64,000 nucleotides of DNA from the NCBI RefSeq assembly GCF_040939455.1, contig NC_134120.1, forward strand, positions 60,493,501-60,557,500, read 5' to 3'. The position numbers and the translations under genes are program-made. The notes under the pieces are model-generated. The model did not search any database, was not told the origin of the DNA, and saw only the letters and a program-made list of their open reading frames with translations. Shown here piece after piece: positions 35,385 to 48,308 of the stretch; within the stretch, counting starts at the first letter, position 1; each line of letters starts with the position of its first letter. Source of the DNA: Microcebus murinus. Lineage: Eukaryota; Chordata; Mammalia; Primates; Cheirogaleidae.

Positions 35385-36118
35385 CCACATGTTCCAAACT
35401 TTCTTGTGCAGTTTAATTTGTATTATTTTAGAAGTAAAAATATTAGAAACGTATAAAAATATCCTTTGAAGATTTATTTTAATTTTTTATACTTATTTAG
35501 TCTTGAAAAATTTCAATAATAAAGTAGTAATTTAAGTTTCAAGCCGCTCTAGCTAAAGACAGCAAAAATTAATTGAAGGGAAAATTATAAAAAATTTTAT
35601 TCAAAATTCACAAAGATAGGTAAGTATAAAAAATGTAAGTTCTATGTTTGAGTTCATGCAGGGCAAGAACATATTATGTGGGAAAGGCAGAATTACAGAG
35701 AGAGGCTATCCCAAGAGCAGTATTCCCTGAGAAGTAAAAGAAATTGCAAGGAGAAGTCCAGATTTTTAAAACCCATCAAATTTAGGGAGCAAAAATATAG
35801 ATCTCCAAGGAACCAGGTAGTATATGGTCCCAGCAGCAAAGAACATAAAACTGACTGAGGTCTATCTCTGACAGGTTAAGCAGGTGGAATTGGATGGAGG
35901 TGGGCAGGAGGCCCAGAGGGTCCACGGATGAACAGGGCAGGGTGGTGGTGGGGGATGGCTGTAGTTCAGCCTCCTCCTCTCAACACCCCTCCCCCACCTT
36001 CAGGAACCCTTTGTGATGAGGAGGCCACAGCTCTGTGATGCGGGCCTGGGCCCTAGTCAGTAGACCCACAGACACGCCCAGGGTTCAGTTGCTTGAGTGC
36101 CACAATGCAATTCAGAAG
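35385..36118. other. SPATA31 upstream region
   Basis: AT-rich to about 35850, then GC-richer toward the first coding exon. The 5' UTR and promoter of SPATA31 must lie here or further left, but I see no TATA box or splice structure that fixes a transcription start. Confidence 0.35.
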
Positions 36119-36304
36119 ATGGAGAATCATGTCTTTCCTCTGAAATCCATTAGTACCACATGGTTGAGGCCCAGCTCCACTTCCTGGGTGGTGGACATCA
36201 CCCTGGGCCTTCTGTGTGGACTGGGGCTCTTCCTCCTGTTACTCCCCTGCCTCGGGGGAGATCCATCCTCACCACTGCCTGGGCAGAAAAGAAACATCAG
36301 GAAG
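36119..36304 (+). CDS. SPATA31: SPATA31 coding exon 1
   Basis: 62 codons from the ATG, containing the single transmembrane segment. The donor is aag|gtaagg at 36305. It ends in phase 0. The frame stays open upstream of this ATG, but the MEN start fits the family. Confidence 0.9.
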
Positions 36305-39300
36305 GTAAGGAACCCTCAGCGCAGACCCAACAATGATTCTCTTTTCGTTCTATCATTAGGTCCACTTTTCCACATCAACTAACGCCTCCTGAGATGAGAA
36401 TCTCCCCCCTCTAGGCCCAGGCAGGGCGGGGTGGGATCAGAGTGGCACGGCATTTCTATCCGAAGCTCCCAAAACGCCTGTGTGGGTGCTCAGCAGGCTT
36501 TAGGACAAAATCAAATACTGGGGACCAGTGGCCAGGACAGGTTTATGAGTTGAGATCTCTGTAGGAGGAGGGCCCTGAGCCCTGGGGCATCTGTCTCCTT
36601 CCTCAGGCCCAGCCTTTCCTCTGTGTTGGGAGATCCTAGGGCTGTGCTGAGTCCCTGAGAACCTCCCACCAGAGGCTGCAGAGACCTCTGTCCTCCTCGG
36701 GAAGCAGAATCCTGCCTGACAGGTCAGAGGCACCCACGGGTCTGAGTCGGTCAGTTTCTCGAGAAGAGGAACGGTGACGGAAGATACCCATGAGGGACCT
36801 CACATAGAACATCCCTCTTGTGTTTTTCAAAGAAGGAAAACAGAAAATATTTTTATCCACTTTAAAAATGAGTAAAAGTTAAGAAAAGAAGACAGAGCTC
36901 CATTAGCTAGATGTAGAAGGCCATGTCCTCCATGAGCGCTGAATGTCCACAGCTTGTTTCGGGTGGGTGGGTGAGGACTGGTCCCAGCCCCTCAATCTTT
37001 CTTGTCTCCCAGCCTCCAGTGGGGAAGAGGGGGAGGCCCAGGAGCAGGAAGAAGAGCTGTGCTCTGAAAGGTGAGGCTCTGCCGCTCCACCCGGAGCCCC
37101 CAGGGGGACTTGGCTCCATTGTTCCTGAGGGATGAGTCTCCTAGGAAGACAGCCACAGAGGCCGGAGGGGGTCCTGGGAAGGAAATCAGAACCTGGGATT
37201 CTCCTCAGATCTCGTGCCGGGCATGAAGCCAGGTGGGCAGGGAATGGGTGCCGTCCAGTAGGGGCCTGGATGTGGAGGGGGGGCTGCTCAGCCTGGCTAA
37301 GGCTGCTTCCTCTTTGAGGTGACCCCTGTCTTCTCCCCTACGGGGGCTGAAGACCCTGGGGGATGGATGTGGGAGCACTGTGTACATGACGAAGTACTTC
37401 TCGCTGTCACTCCTGGGGTCAATGGCCTAGGACACTGATGTGTGGGCTCCAGGGTCTAACCCCTCACAGTCTGCCCTAGGGGGACACTCAGCCTCCAGCA
37501 AGTTCCCCCGGCTCCTCCCTTCCCTGCTAACCCAGCTCCTGATTTCCAGCTTGTAGAGACTGCCGGAGGGAATTGGAAGGGGCTCGGGACCTGATTTTAC
37601 TTCTGCAGGGGTGAGGGACTCTCCGCTTCTCTCTCTGCCCTCCTTTCTACCAGGGGCTGGGATGTGACCCCAGGGCCTGGGGCTGACCTGGGAGGGGGGA
37701 CAGGGAAGGGAAGAGGATGTGGCTAGAGCCCTGGGGCCTGGGAGGGACAGAGCTCTGAAGTCAGTATGGGGGCAGTGGAGGGGCCACAGGCCACAGGTGG
37801 CGGCCCCTGGCCCACCCACCCCTGCTGCAGCTGGTGCCTCCTGTCTCCTGCAGCAACCTGGGGAAGTTCTCTGACAAGGGGGACTTTCATCAGCTGTCAT
37901 ATCCAGACCCCCCAGGGGAGGTGTGCAAGCCAGCACCTACCAGAGCCCACCTGCCTCATAGGGAGTGTGTGGAAGATGCTTCTCCTGCCACCTCCTCCAC
38001 AGTGGCTTCCCCAGCTCCCCTGGCTGAGCACCCTCTGCCTCTGTCCTCCATCTTGTTGCCAGGCCTGACAACCTTCCCAGTTTGTGCTGGATCACACTCA
38101 TCCTTGAGTGCCTCCCAGCTGACAAAGCCTTTGCTTCCCCTAGAATGCCCTTCACCCCAGCCATGGGTGCTTTCCCTTCCCACACCGCGGTCCCCTGATC
38201 CTGTGGCCTGCCCTCTGCCTCCTCCTGACTCCAGCCTGGCTCCCCCTCAGTGTGACTCAATGGCACGCTCACCGGGCACTGTCCCACAGAGCTGTTCTCC
38301 ACCCAACAACTGTTGGTTGTCTCCTCCTGTCTCAATGATCTCGGGCCTTGGTTGCTCCAGTGACCCTGTCTCAGCCCTCGCCTGGTGGCAGGCAGCTGCC
38401 AGAGCTGGCAGAGCCTGGTGTCTCTCCACCTCATCCAAGGGCAAATCCCAGCAAGAGCATCTTTCCAACCGCCCACCAGAGGCTTCGTTCTGGGCAGACT
38501 CCACACACAAGCAGATGGAGGCTCGTGGTCCCTCTTTCATCAACCCTGATGTCCAGAACTTACTGGAGATGCTCATCACCAAGAGAGTAGAGCTGAAGCT
38601 GTGGAAGGGGAAAAAGAAGGGGTCATCTCAGAAACAAATGAGCCCAGATTACCCTTTCTGGAATGTGACAAATGAACCAGAGCAGCTGCTTGATCCTCAG
38701 CAGCTCTCCAATCCCAAGCCTTTGGGGGACCATTTGCAGCAGAAATGCAGTCAGTGCTTCTGGGGCCACCCCTTTCTGCACAGTGAGTCCCTGGTGGCTG
38801 CGGCCTGGGTCTCTGGTCCCCCATTAGAGTTTCCCTCTGTTTTATTCAATGTACTCTCTAATTCATTCACGGTACAAATTCAGGCTAAGCTACCTCTACA
38901 ACTCCTTCCGCCCCAGCCCTGGCACCAGCACATAGCCCCACCCCAGCCTTTGACTGAAACCTTGCCCCAGCTCCAGACCCCACCTCTGGCTGGGATTCAC
39001 ACCCAGGCCCGTCTCCCACCTTCTCTCTCAACCCCACCATGCTATTCACCTCAGATTACTTTCTGTGGAGCATCTCGCCCAACAGTCCATATGAAGGCCC
39101 AATTTCCTATCCCAACTGCTATTCAACAGCTAGAATGTCACCTTCTGAAGAAGCAACAAGAAAGCAGGAGGGATTTACCCACGATAGTCAAAAAATCTCA
39201 GGAAGTCTTTAAGCAGCTCATTCCCAACAGCTGGGTCTCCCAAACCCACAAGTCACTCTCTAGCCACCCAGGAGATGTTATCAAACCTGAGCTCCAGGAG

Positions 39301-41772
39301 CAACTGGAACAACATCTGCAAACAAGCTTCACAAAGCACCAGAGCAAACTGCCATCCAGGAACCAGCTGTCTCTGGGAATGGTGCAGCCTCAGGGCAAAT
39401 TTCTAGGGGCAGGTCAGGCAAAGGAGAAGCAAGGGTCCTCATGGTCCTTAGCCTTTGAAGGGGGAAGCAGCCAGGATATACAGGACATGGAGTCCCAGGG
39501 CCCAGAAATGTGGCCACCATGGAAAGACTCGAGCCTGCATCTGGAGCACTGTCTAGGGAGTGTCCAGAAAGATCTCTCCTGGGATTCAGAGAGCTCCCCA
39601 ATGATAATTCCAGGGCCCAGCTCTGAGGAGGAGTTAGAAAGGGACTTTATGAGCCCCTCAAGAAGTAACACAAGAAATGACTTTCCAGGGAGCCCAGACA
39701 AGGAACATCTAGAAGATGTCCTGAAAGTCCACTTGAGCAGGAAGTTGGGGCAGATTATGGAAAACAGGATCCCTGTGAGTGTTCATCATTCCAGGCTTGC
39801 TATTGACCAAGCCTTAGCTTCTCCTGAAAACTCAAACATGCACATAGAAACTGGAAATCTGGCATCCTCAGAGGGTTGGGAATCCTGTGAGGACACATTG
39901 CAGGAACTTCTTGATCCAGGCAGTCAACGTGTGCTGGAAGCACACATTAAAAGGTTACAGGTGAGGCGCAGGTGGGGCCTACCCCTCAAGGTCATCAAGG
40001 CCAAAAATCTATTTATGTTGAAAAAGGCTCATCCCATGCTTGTTCCACACTCCACTTTTCCATCCTGGGCCATCTGTGTATCTGGGGACAACTCCACAGG
40101 TGAAGTTCCCAATTTCCCAGGAGAAGATCCTTTTGAAGGTCCAGGAGAGAAGGTGACAACAGAAAAGACAGTCCTCAGCCTGACTGATCCTCCCCCTGTC
40201 CCCTCACCTGTGGGTGAGGACCTCAAGATGGACCTGAGAGGGACTCAGTCTGGTGAGAACTCTGGGCACACAGAGGCTCCTTCCGCTGTTCAGGAGGGCA
40301 GGTGGTCTTCTCAGCCCATCACTTACAGAATCTGGCACAGTGAGATGGCCCTGGGGGCTGGGCAAGGCAGCCCAGAACCAAGTCCAAGTCCAGCAATGGC
40401 CAGGAATGAGCTGAGGGAGGAGAAGGAGAGTGTGGCCTCAGGAGACTCCTACAGTAGCCTAGCACTGCTGGAGCTCACTGTAGGGTCCCAATCTTCAGGG
40501 GCCAAGGAGACCACAGAGCCAATGGAGGCTGAGAAAGAAAAGTTCCCTGCTTGGGAAGCCACCTTGGGAGCCAGTGTGAGGGCAGACTCCCACACCCTTA
40601 ATGTCAACATGAGCTCAGAGTCTCTGGGGAACAGTAAAAGCTCCCTACCCTCAACAATTTATGTCACCCAGGACCCCAAAGAGCTATGTCTTAATGCATG
40701 GATTGTTAGTGAGTGTGAGCTGGCAGTGGAGGTGGAGCCAGAGAACCAGTCTCAAGGCCCTGCCCCCGATGTCTTCCTCCAAGACTGCACCACTGGCATC
40801 TTCCTTGAGGACTGCAACCCTGATGCTTTTGCCACAGATATCTGGGCTTCTCAGCCCTCTCTGTCCAGCTCTCACAGCAAATCCAGTGGTGACACTGGGA
40901 GGGCATGCAACCTCTTATCAAGGGAAGGGAGCAAGATCCTGAAACTCCGGGCCCCATGTGAGAGTCAGAGCAAGACATTTGGCCCCACTGATGAGAGTGA
41001 GCGCTGTCGGAGGCCCAAACCAGGGGTGCACAAACAAAAGTCTGCAGGACCAAGGACCTTCCAAACCAATGGTATAAGCCACCATTCCCAGGATAGGGAA
41101 TCAGCAGAGTCACTAAGAAGCAAGTTCTCCCAGCTTCTGCCAAAGGAAGGACAGGCTCCTTCAGGAAGCTCCTTTAGGAACAAGATGAGGCAGTTTCTGC
41201 AGCGAATTTTCCGGAAGAAAGGCACAGGGCAGGAAAATCCCCTACAAAAATACAAGCCTGCATCAGACACCACCCAGTGCTGGGGACCAGTCACAGGCAG
41301 TGGGATGGCTGAAGCCCAGGAGCTCACGATCACTATTGGACAGATCCTAGAGGAGAATATGGGACTTCACCATGAACTTCCTGCATTGAAGGGAAATTGG
41401 TACAAAGAGAAACTCCATGCTTCAGTGGGTAGGAGCTGCAGCTACCACAGGGGTCCCTCCCACCTAGAGCAAAGGAGAGTGAAGAGAGGTAAAGCCTGCA
41501 GTCACCAAGCCACCTCCATGAGCCACAGCCATCCAGTCAAGAGCAGGTTGGTCAGAGATAGGGAGAGTAACTGGGCCTCCCCAGCCAGGCCCTGCCAGCA
41601 TCAGCCAAGGGTGGCAAGAGCCTCCAGCCACCCCGTCTGCTGCCCCAGGCACTGTCGTCTACCTAGAGGTATCTTGCCTCATCAACCAGAGAAAACTTTT
41701 CTCCCAGAAAAACTCCAGTTCAGGCAAAAAAAACCTATTTTGCCTCGTGTGAGCACATCCCAAATATGCTAA
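36119..41772 (+). CDS. SPATA31: SPATA31-family protein, 4 coding exons, 1407 aa, intact
   Basis: Predicted join of 36119-36304, 37013-37070, 37550-37610 and 37854-41772; all donors are GT, all acceptors AG, and the phases (0, 1, 2) agree, giving 4224 bp and 1407 residues. The start MENHVFPLKS has a strong Kozak context (A at -3, G at +4) and matches the family N-terminus. One membrane segment lies at about 24-46 (DITLGLLCGLGLFLLLLP). Family blocks follow: KRGRPRSRKK (exon 2), CRDCRRELE (exon 3), DKGDFHQLSYPDPPGEV (about 110), FWNVTNEPEQLLDP (about 370), FWGHPFLHSESLVAAAW (about 404), QLEQHLQ (about 585), QDPKELCL (about 1041), MRQFLQRIFRKK (about 1213) and AEAQELTITIGQILEEN (about 1254). Human family members are of similar length. 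SPATA31 proteins are testis-expressed and needed for spermatogenesis in mouse; the biochemical role is unclear. It is nearest the A/C/E subgroup; the orthologue is not resolved. Confidence 0.92.
37013..37070 (+). CDS. SPATA31: SPATA31 coding exon 2
   Basis: 58 bp after a pyrimidine-rich acceptor (tttcttgtctcccag). It encodes the basic stretch PPVGKRGRPRSRKKSCALK and ends aaag|gtgagg in phase 1. The basic block just after the membrane segment is typical of the family. Confidence 0.88.
37550..37610 (+). CDS. SPATA31: SPATA31 coding exon 3
   Basis: 61 bp after gatttccag. With one base carried from exon 2 it reads A-CRDCRRELEGARDLILLLQ, matching the family's short leucine-rich exon. It ends caggg|gtgagg in phase 2, completing a Gly codon with the first base of exon 4. 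Confidence 0.88.
37854..41772 (+). CDS. SPATA31: SPATA31 coding exon 4 (large terminal exon)
   Basis: 3919 bp after the acceptor ctgtctcctgcag, encoding residues 102-1407 without a stop. It is rich in Pro and Ser in its first third. All the conserved downstream family blocks are here. The frame is open 20 bp into the intron, so the ATG at 37834 is not the real start. The stop TAA is at 41770-41772. No canonical AATAAA lies in the next few hundred bases; the nearest A-rich hexamer-like site is acataaaattc near 41800. Confidence 0.93.
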
Positions 41773-42984
41773 TGGCCTCTTTTTATGAAGACATAAAATT
41801 CTTCCTAATACATGTAGTTTTCCTCATCAGTGGTGGTGATGGCTTCTGTCTGTGGGGTGCTGAGGCACAGGGAAGGGGGTCAGTGTTCACTCTCCCTGAG
41901 TGCAGCTTCTAGAAGAGATGGGCAACGAGGAGGCTGACAGGGCCTTGCAGACCCACCCCCACCCCAGGATCCCTCACTACAGCTCAGTCATTACAGAGTC
42001 TTCAGGACTGTCAGGACTGGCAAACCCTATGGAAACTCCACCCTGGGACCTGGCTTGGCCCCTCTTTCCTGCTTTCCCTCTGCTGTGAACATTGTGCAGC
42101 CATGTGGGATGGATTTACAGAGGTCTCTTAGAGTGGAAATTCCCCCGGACTCCAGAAACATGGGAGCCGAGCACCGTCACTCCCTCAAAGTGGGGAGGGC
42201 TGGGGGTGCTGGGCCTGGGTGGCTTCAAGAGTGGAGAGATCTAGCCATCCCCGACTCTTGTGGTGGGGAACAGATCACCCTGCCGAGCCTGCTGAAGCCT
42301 GGGTTGGAGGTGGGCCTCTGCTGGCCCCTCTGGTATGACCAGGAGCATGGGAGCCATCTGAGGGAGGCACATGGAGGACAAGAGTGGGGTACGGGAGAAG
42401 AATCTGAGAGGTGGGAGCCAAGCAGGCGGGAGAGCTCATGGAGTGCCCCATGCACTGACCACCCCATGGCCAGCGCCCCAGCTGGACAAAGGGTTCAGCC
42501 ACTGCCCCAATGGGGAGGGCAGGACCAAGGGACACAAAGCCCTGATGCAAGAAGGTGACTTTCCCTATGGCATATGTGACCAGCCTGGGTGCCATCCCTG
42601 TGGAATTCCAGAAAGGATGAGTGGATGACAAGAGGGATCACAGCCTGGTGACCATTACAGGATGCTTTGCCCCAGGGTTGCTCCCAGGGCATGGGGACTT
42701 GGAGGGCTGGGGCTGCCAGATCCACAGGAGGTCTTGGGGGTTCACTTGCCCTGAGGCCAGCAGGGACGGGGCTGAGGGATGTTGGCAAGCAGGGGCCAGA
42801 AGGAAATGTTCCCAATGGGTTGGGGACAGAGGTAGGCGCAGAATCCCATACCTGCTGCCCCCACCCACATTGCTCCTGGAGCCAGTCCTGTCTCTGCCAG
42901 GGAAGGGGCAGCCTCCCAGAGGGGCAGGGGAGGCAGCAGTGAGGGGATCAGGATCCCAGGAGTGCTTGGGACACGGCAGAGACT
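41773..42984. other. SPATA31 3' flank, GC-rich, no gene recognised
   Basis: This probably contains the SPATA31 3' UTR. Several overlapping open frames of 80-167 codons run on both strands at once, as expected of GC-rich non-coding sequence. None resembles a family I know. Confidence 0.4.
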
Positions 42985-43645
42985 GTAGGAGACAGCCGCC
43001 TAGGCCCCTGCCAGAAACCTGCACAGAGAAACCCCACACAGAGATCCCAGGGAGAACCCCTACAGACATTTCTGACAGAGAACCACACCAAGAGTGAACT
43101 CAGAAGACCTGGCACGGAGACCTCTCCCAAGGCTTCCACACCACCTTGTGTTGCCCACAGGCCCTCCTACAGAAGCCTGGCACAGTGGTTCACATACTTC
43201 CCATACTGCCCTCCCATGCAGAACCCACGGGGGGACCACACACAGGCCTCCCATGCCCAACATAGCCCCACTGCAGATCTCACAGAAACCCTCACCACCT
43301 CACAGTCCTCTCACTGGGCTCCCACAGCACCTCCCAGACCTCAGAGACCCCTCTCAGAGACCTCCCAGAGAGACAACACAGAGACAGCTCACTGCCACAT
43401 GGAGACCTCATCTTGCTCCAGAAACCTCTTATGCAGACTTCACACTGATTTCCCAGACACCTTACAGAGAAGTCACACTCTCACCTCACCTAGAGCCTGC
43501 AAAGAACTCCCACAGACACCTGACATCAAGCTACCTCTCACAGAGCACTTACCAAGAGACAATACACAGAGACCACCCACTGCCCACAGAAATCTCCGCA
43601 GAACCATCCCACAAAGGCCCCACATGCATTCTTCTTAGCAGTGGA
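42985..43645 (+). repeat. Degenerate C/A-rich minisatellite-like tract
   Basis: About 650 bp built from recurring words such as cacagagacc, cctcccag, acacag and cccacagacac at irregular spacing of roughly 20-30 bp. The purine/pyrimidine skew keeps several plus-strand frames open at once (188 and 140 codons), which argues against any being a gene. It looks like an old tandem repeat that has decayed. Confidence 0.6.
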
Positions 43646-43660
43646 TCTGAATCCACTTAG

Positions 43661-46600
43661 CAAAGTGCCAACACAGGAGGGACAGCATCAGCTGTGCCCC
43701 AAATGGAGAACTGAGACACTCAGACATCATCGACATTGCCCCCAAAATGGGATTTTATGCTTGGGGAATTGCTCAGGGATTGGGTTCTTCTCTCTTGCCT
43801 CCAAACAGAATTACAGATTCCATCTGTAGACCTGCAAAATTCCCACCCCCACAGGTTTTCATTAGCTTTAGCTCTGACCCACAATTGAGAGAATCACAAA
43901 TTTTAAACACGAATAAGATGCTGCCAACCTCCAATGAGAGAAAAGTATCTTATTTGTCCAGTGTTATCATCTAGTCCAATAGTATCCATGTCACCTTTGT
44001 TTATTTCACTGGGGACAAGACCTGAATTTGAGATGGCTGATTTCTTTATGCTTGACATAAAGCATATGAAACGTGATAAAGACTTGCAGCAAATGGACCC
44101 TAGAAAATGAATTAACCAACAAAGAAGCATCTGGACTCACAGTGGCCTCCCCAGGGGCAGATGGTGACTGTGCAATTAGCACATTATTTTGCAGTATCAA
44201 GCTTATGGGGTTTTATTTTTAAATGAAACAAGCTAACAATCATGCAAAGATTTTTTTTTTTTTTACAAATGGGTAAGATTTCTGGCAATATTCCTATTTT
44301 ATCCTCTCATAAAATTGTACTTATTTGTTAATAGTAATATTGTTTTGTTCCTCAAAATGTGGTGAGGACTTCAAATGATGATATTACATGTTTCCAGGAT
44401 ATGACAAATTTCAAATCTTCGGCCCACATTGCTAAACTGATGGACTATTGAGAAGGATTCCTATTTTAAATAATTCTAAGAAATTCATATTTTCTGAGAC
44501 TTAGGAGGGCAGGCTCCCTTTTATGTTCATTATAGGGCTAAGAAGGGATGTGCTGCTTCACACAGTTTGGAATCTTACCACTGAACCTATGCTGGAGATG
44601 TACACATAGCCCAGTAAAACTAGTAGGAAGGGACATCTTAACATTGGATTGAAGAAATTGTGTATTTAATCAATGTTTGTATTAGAATAATGAAAGGCCT
44701 CACTTGTTACATTCCTGACACTTTCTAGAAGGTGAACTTCGGAGAAAGTCCATGTTTCTTGCTGCTCATAAGCAGCCTGTTGTCCACGTCTTGTTAAACT
44801 CTATTTTAATATCTGTCAAGTCTATGTCACTGGTTGAGTCTCTCAGATTAGCCATCAGGATGAAAGCACCACCGTCTTTTATCTAAAAGGAGCAAAGCCA
44901 ACACGAGGGCTCTTTCGGCCTGTTTGTTCCAACTGGAAGTTCCTTCCATTCTCCATAGTTACACATTTATATCTATTGTTGTTATTTTTCTACTTTACTC
45001 CCTTATAATGTCACTGAGTCACAAAATGTTGGAATATGATCACAGATATCCTCTAGTACTCTATCGGATAATATGTTTTTATAGTGCAATTTATACAAGT
45101 GAATTTAATCATCAGTATAGAATGGGACCAAACAGATTTCATGAAGGAACTACTTTACAAAAAGCAGTGTATTTTTTTCAAATTGACTTTTTTTAACAGG
45201 GTTAAACTGATTATTCATCAGTCTTTTGAATTAAAGTTGTTTCGAGTGGCCATAAGATCTGAAAACAAACATTCATAATAAATAGTTTATTGCTAAGAAA
45301 TGTTGACTAAGCTGTGCTACGTTGCAATGAACTATGTGCACGAAAGCAGCAGCCCACCATTCACTGCACACACATCTGTCACATGCTGCCTCAGATGATA
45401 GGTGTGTCCAATTCTCATGGCCTAAACTTGCACCTTCACCTCAGAAGAAATAATCAAGAAGGTTTAATTTATTATAAAAATATTGTTAATATTTCCAGTC
45501 TTTATGACCACCTGTGTTTTATTTTTAATAAGATAACCTACTGCAAATCTTATAAACATTTTGCCATTTAACACATGCCAAGAATTAATACCAAAAAAAT
45601 GAGATAATGGAGAACAGAACAAAAACATACTGCCGTTGTTTTCAAAATTTTTCATGCAAAATCATTTTGCTAAAAATGAAGTGATTTTTTAAATCTTCAG
45701 TAAAATGCTCTCTAAATGGAATTCAGGATTTATTATAAATGTGGTTTTGAAACAGATTTTTATTTAAAACAGATCTCACACTGATTTCAATAACTCAGGC
45801 ACTCCAGAACACAATGTGGAGGGCAGCAATTAGATGATCACTTAACACTAATGGATAAGAATCTTTTCTAAATAAGCCAAAATAAATAAATATTCATTCT
45901 ACAGACCCCTAAGAGCAATTCCTCTTTATAGACTATATTACTCTAAGTTTCACGAACTTTTACTCTATTAAAAAACTCCCACAGGAAGAAACTTCTCCAG
46001 AGAGCTACCTTTTTTGTCTTGCACACACCATTGGTGTAATACAACACATCCAGATGGAGATGGATCCATCAATCATTATCACTGTGCCCATGGCCATGTA
46101 GATGGCTGCACTTCCCAAAAAGGCTCAAGTGTTCTTGGGCACTCAGAGGTTTGCTGTGTCATCTCTCCTCGGGCATTCTGTAATAACCAGAACAGCCTGT
46201 TTCTCGGAAGGCACACATTCCATGCTCTCCACAGCCGTGGTGCCGCAGTCACACAGAGGATGTGGTAGAACCAACATCCAGACAGCTGCAAAGTGATGCT
46301 GTTCCAGGGACAGTAGCAGGGGAGTCAGAACATGCTGACATCTGTTCTGGGACATGTGGCGACAGCTCTCTGGTTCTAAGCACTGCCGTGCCTCAGCCTT
46401 TCCTCCCCTCCTTCACTATAATGATGTCTGCAGCTCTTCCTTCCTCCTGAGTCCACAAACCGGAATGGCCAACAGCCGTTCCCTGATGTCATGATCTCTA
46501 CCATTTGTTACCAATGACCCCAGATATCTCTCAGCACAGGGGTCCCCCTGAAACTTCAAAAGCAAGACCACCCCCCCCCACCGTTTCTTTTATTCTTGCC

Positions 46601-46720
46601 ATAATTTGATGCTAGTAACACTTTACATACCTATTTCCAATGGCAATGCATATTTTGCAGAGGTATGCAAATTTATTTTGTAGACTGTGGTCCCTTGAGT
46701 GAGATAAACTTTCCACCTAC
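43661..46720. other. Intergenic, no gene recognised
   Basis: Largely AT-rich unique sequence, with a T-run at about 44252-44264. A more GC-balanced patch at 46000-46500 has short overlapping frames on both strands but nothing recognisable. I see no RNA gene. Confidence 0.4.
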
Positions 46721-46724
46721 CAGA

Positions 46725-46865
46725 TCAGCTACATGGGTAAGTCACTCAGTGTCTCCAAACTTCATTTCCTTGACCTGGAAAACACAGATAAAGGTTAATA
46801 ACATTGCAGTGAAAAGGAAATGAGAGCATTAAAACCCTTTTGCATAGTTCCTGCCAGACAATTTT
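46725..46865 (+). mobile_element. MIR SINE fragment
   Basis: Forward MIR wording: gggtaagtcactcagtgtctccaaacttcatttcc, then aaaacacagataaaggttaataa and tgcatagttcctgccagac. Boundaries are approximate. Confidence 0.75.
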
Positions 46866-46885
46866 GCTGTTATGATGTTTTTTAT

Positions 46886-47096
46886 TTATTTATTTTTTCT
46901 CTCTCTTTTTATTTCATCATATTATGGGGGTACAAATATTGTTAAGGTTACATATACTGCCCTTGCCATCCCTCCCCCCTCCACGCCCCGTCAGAGCTTC
47001 AAGTGTGTCCATCCTCCAGGTGGTGCACATGGCGCTCATCATGTAAGTATACACCCATCCCCTCCCCCCTCCCACCTGCCCGCCACCTGATAAACG
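46886..47096 (-). mobile_element. L1 3' UTR fragment
   Basis: The reverse complement reads as a lemur L1 3' end: a G-rich run, caccacctggaggatgg, acacttgaagctctgac, ccttaacaatatttgtaccc, then cataatatgatgaaataaa. It is 5'-truncated to about 210 bp. A second L1 of a different 3' UTR type starts directly to its right. Confidence 0.85.
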
Positions 47097-48308
47097 TTTT
47101 TTTGTTTGTTTGTTTGTTTGACATTTTGGTTACATTTTATATCTTTGCCTCTCACTAAGAAGGGTTAGAGGTAAGCCCTCCCCCTCCACAATGCTCACCA
47201 CATTTCTAAGATGTGGGTCTCCCCCCCCCCCCCCGAATCCCTGGTGAGCACTACTACCATTTGAGCACCACAGTTTTAATCAGTCAGTACCAATTTGATG
47301 GCGAGTACATGTGGAGCCCATTTTCCTGATCTTGTGTTGCCTCACTTTGGATAACGGGCTTAAGCTTAATCCAGGATAGCATAAATGGTGCTAGCTCACT
47401 GTCGTTTCTTAGAATTCAGTAATATTACATTGTGAACAAATACCAAATTTTGATTATCCACTCATGAATTGATGGGCACTTGGGTTGTTTCCATGTCCTT
47501 GCAATAGTGAATTGTGCTGCCATAAACATTTGGGTGCAGATGTCTTTATAAAAGAATGTCTTATGCTCTTTTGGGTAGATGCCCAACAATGCTATTGCTG
47601 GGTCGAATGGTATTTCTATTTCTAGCTGTTTGAGATATCTCAAAATTCTTTTTCACAGAGGTGGCACTAATTTGCAGTCCCACCAGCAGTGTAAAAGTGT
47701 TCCTGTCTCTCCACATCCTCACCAGCATTTGTCGTTTTGGGATTTCTTGATACAGGCCATTCTCACTGGGGTTAGGTGGTATCTAATTGTGGTTTTGATT
47801 TGCATTTCTCTGATGATTAGAGATGTTGAGCATTTTATTATATGTTTGCCATTATTCTGTCTTCTTAGGAGAAGTTTCTGTTCATTTCCATTGCCCATTT
47901 ATTGATGGGGTTGTTTGATTTTTTCTTGTTAATTCTTTTGAGTCTAAATAGATTCTTATTATTAGACCTTTATCAGAGGTGTAGAGAGCAAATATCTTCT
48001 CCCATTCTGTGGGTTGTCTATTTGCTCTTATGATAGTTTCCTTGGCTATGCAGAAACTTTTTAATTTGATCAGATCCCATTTGTTTATTTTTGATGCTGC
48101 AGTAATTGCCTTGGGCGTCTTCCTCAAAAATTCTTTGCCTAGACCAATGTCTGATAGGGTTTTCCCAATATCTTCTAGGATTCTTAAGGTTTCATGCCTT
48201 AGTTTAAAACTGTTATCCATTTTGAGTGAATTTTTTGTGAGAGGTGTGAGGTAGGGATCCTGATTCAATCTTCTGCATGTAGTTATCCAGTTTTGCCAGC
48301 ACCATTTA
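47097..48308 (-). mobile_element. L1, second 3' UTR type, 3' part (split by element B)
   Basis: From the T-run at 47097 (tail complement) it reads upstream through a 3' UTR unlike that of A-C (block agcactactaccatttgagc), then the ORF2 C-terminus and on toward RT. Frames are broken. It is interrupted at 48308 by copy B and resumes at 52302. The copy at 62608-63374 has the same 3' UTR and is very similar base for base. Confidence 0.9.

Noticed and set aside
37834..41772. A single-exon 1312-codon gene starting at the ATG at 37834
   Set aside because: That ATG lies in the intron, 20 bp before a good acceptor, and three upstream exons in matching phase supply the family N-terminus.
43094..43660. 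188-codon frame as a small gene
   Set aside because: It lies in a degenerate repeat tract where other frames are also open; no family, splice or start context supports it.
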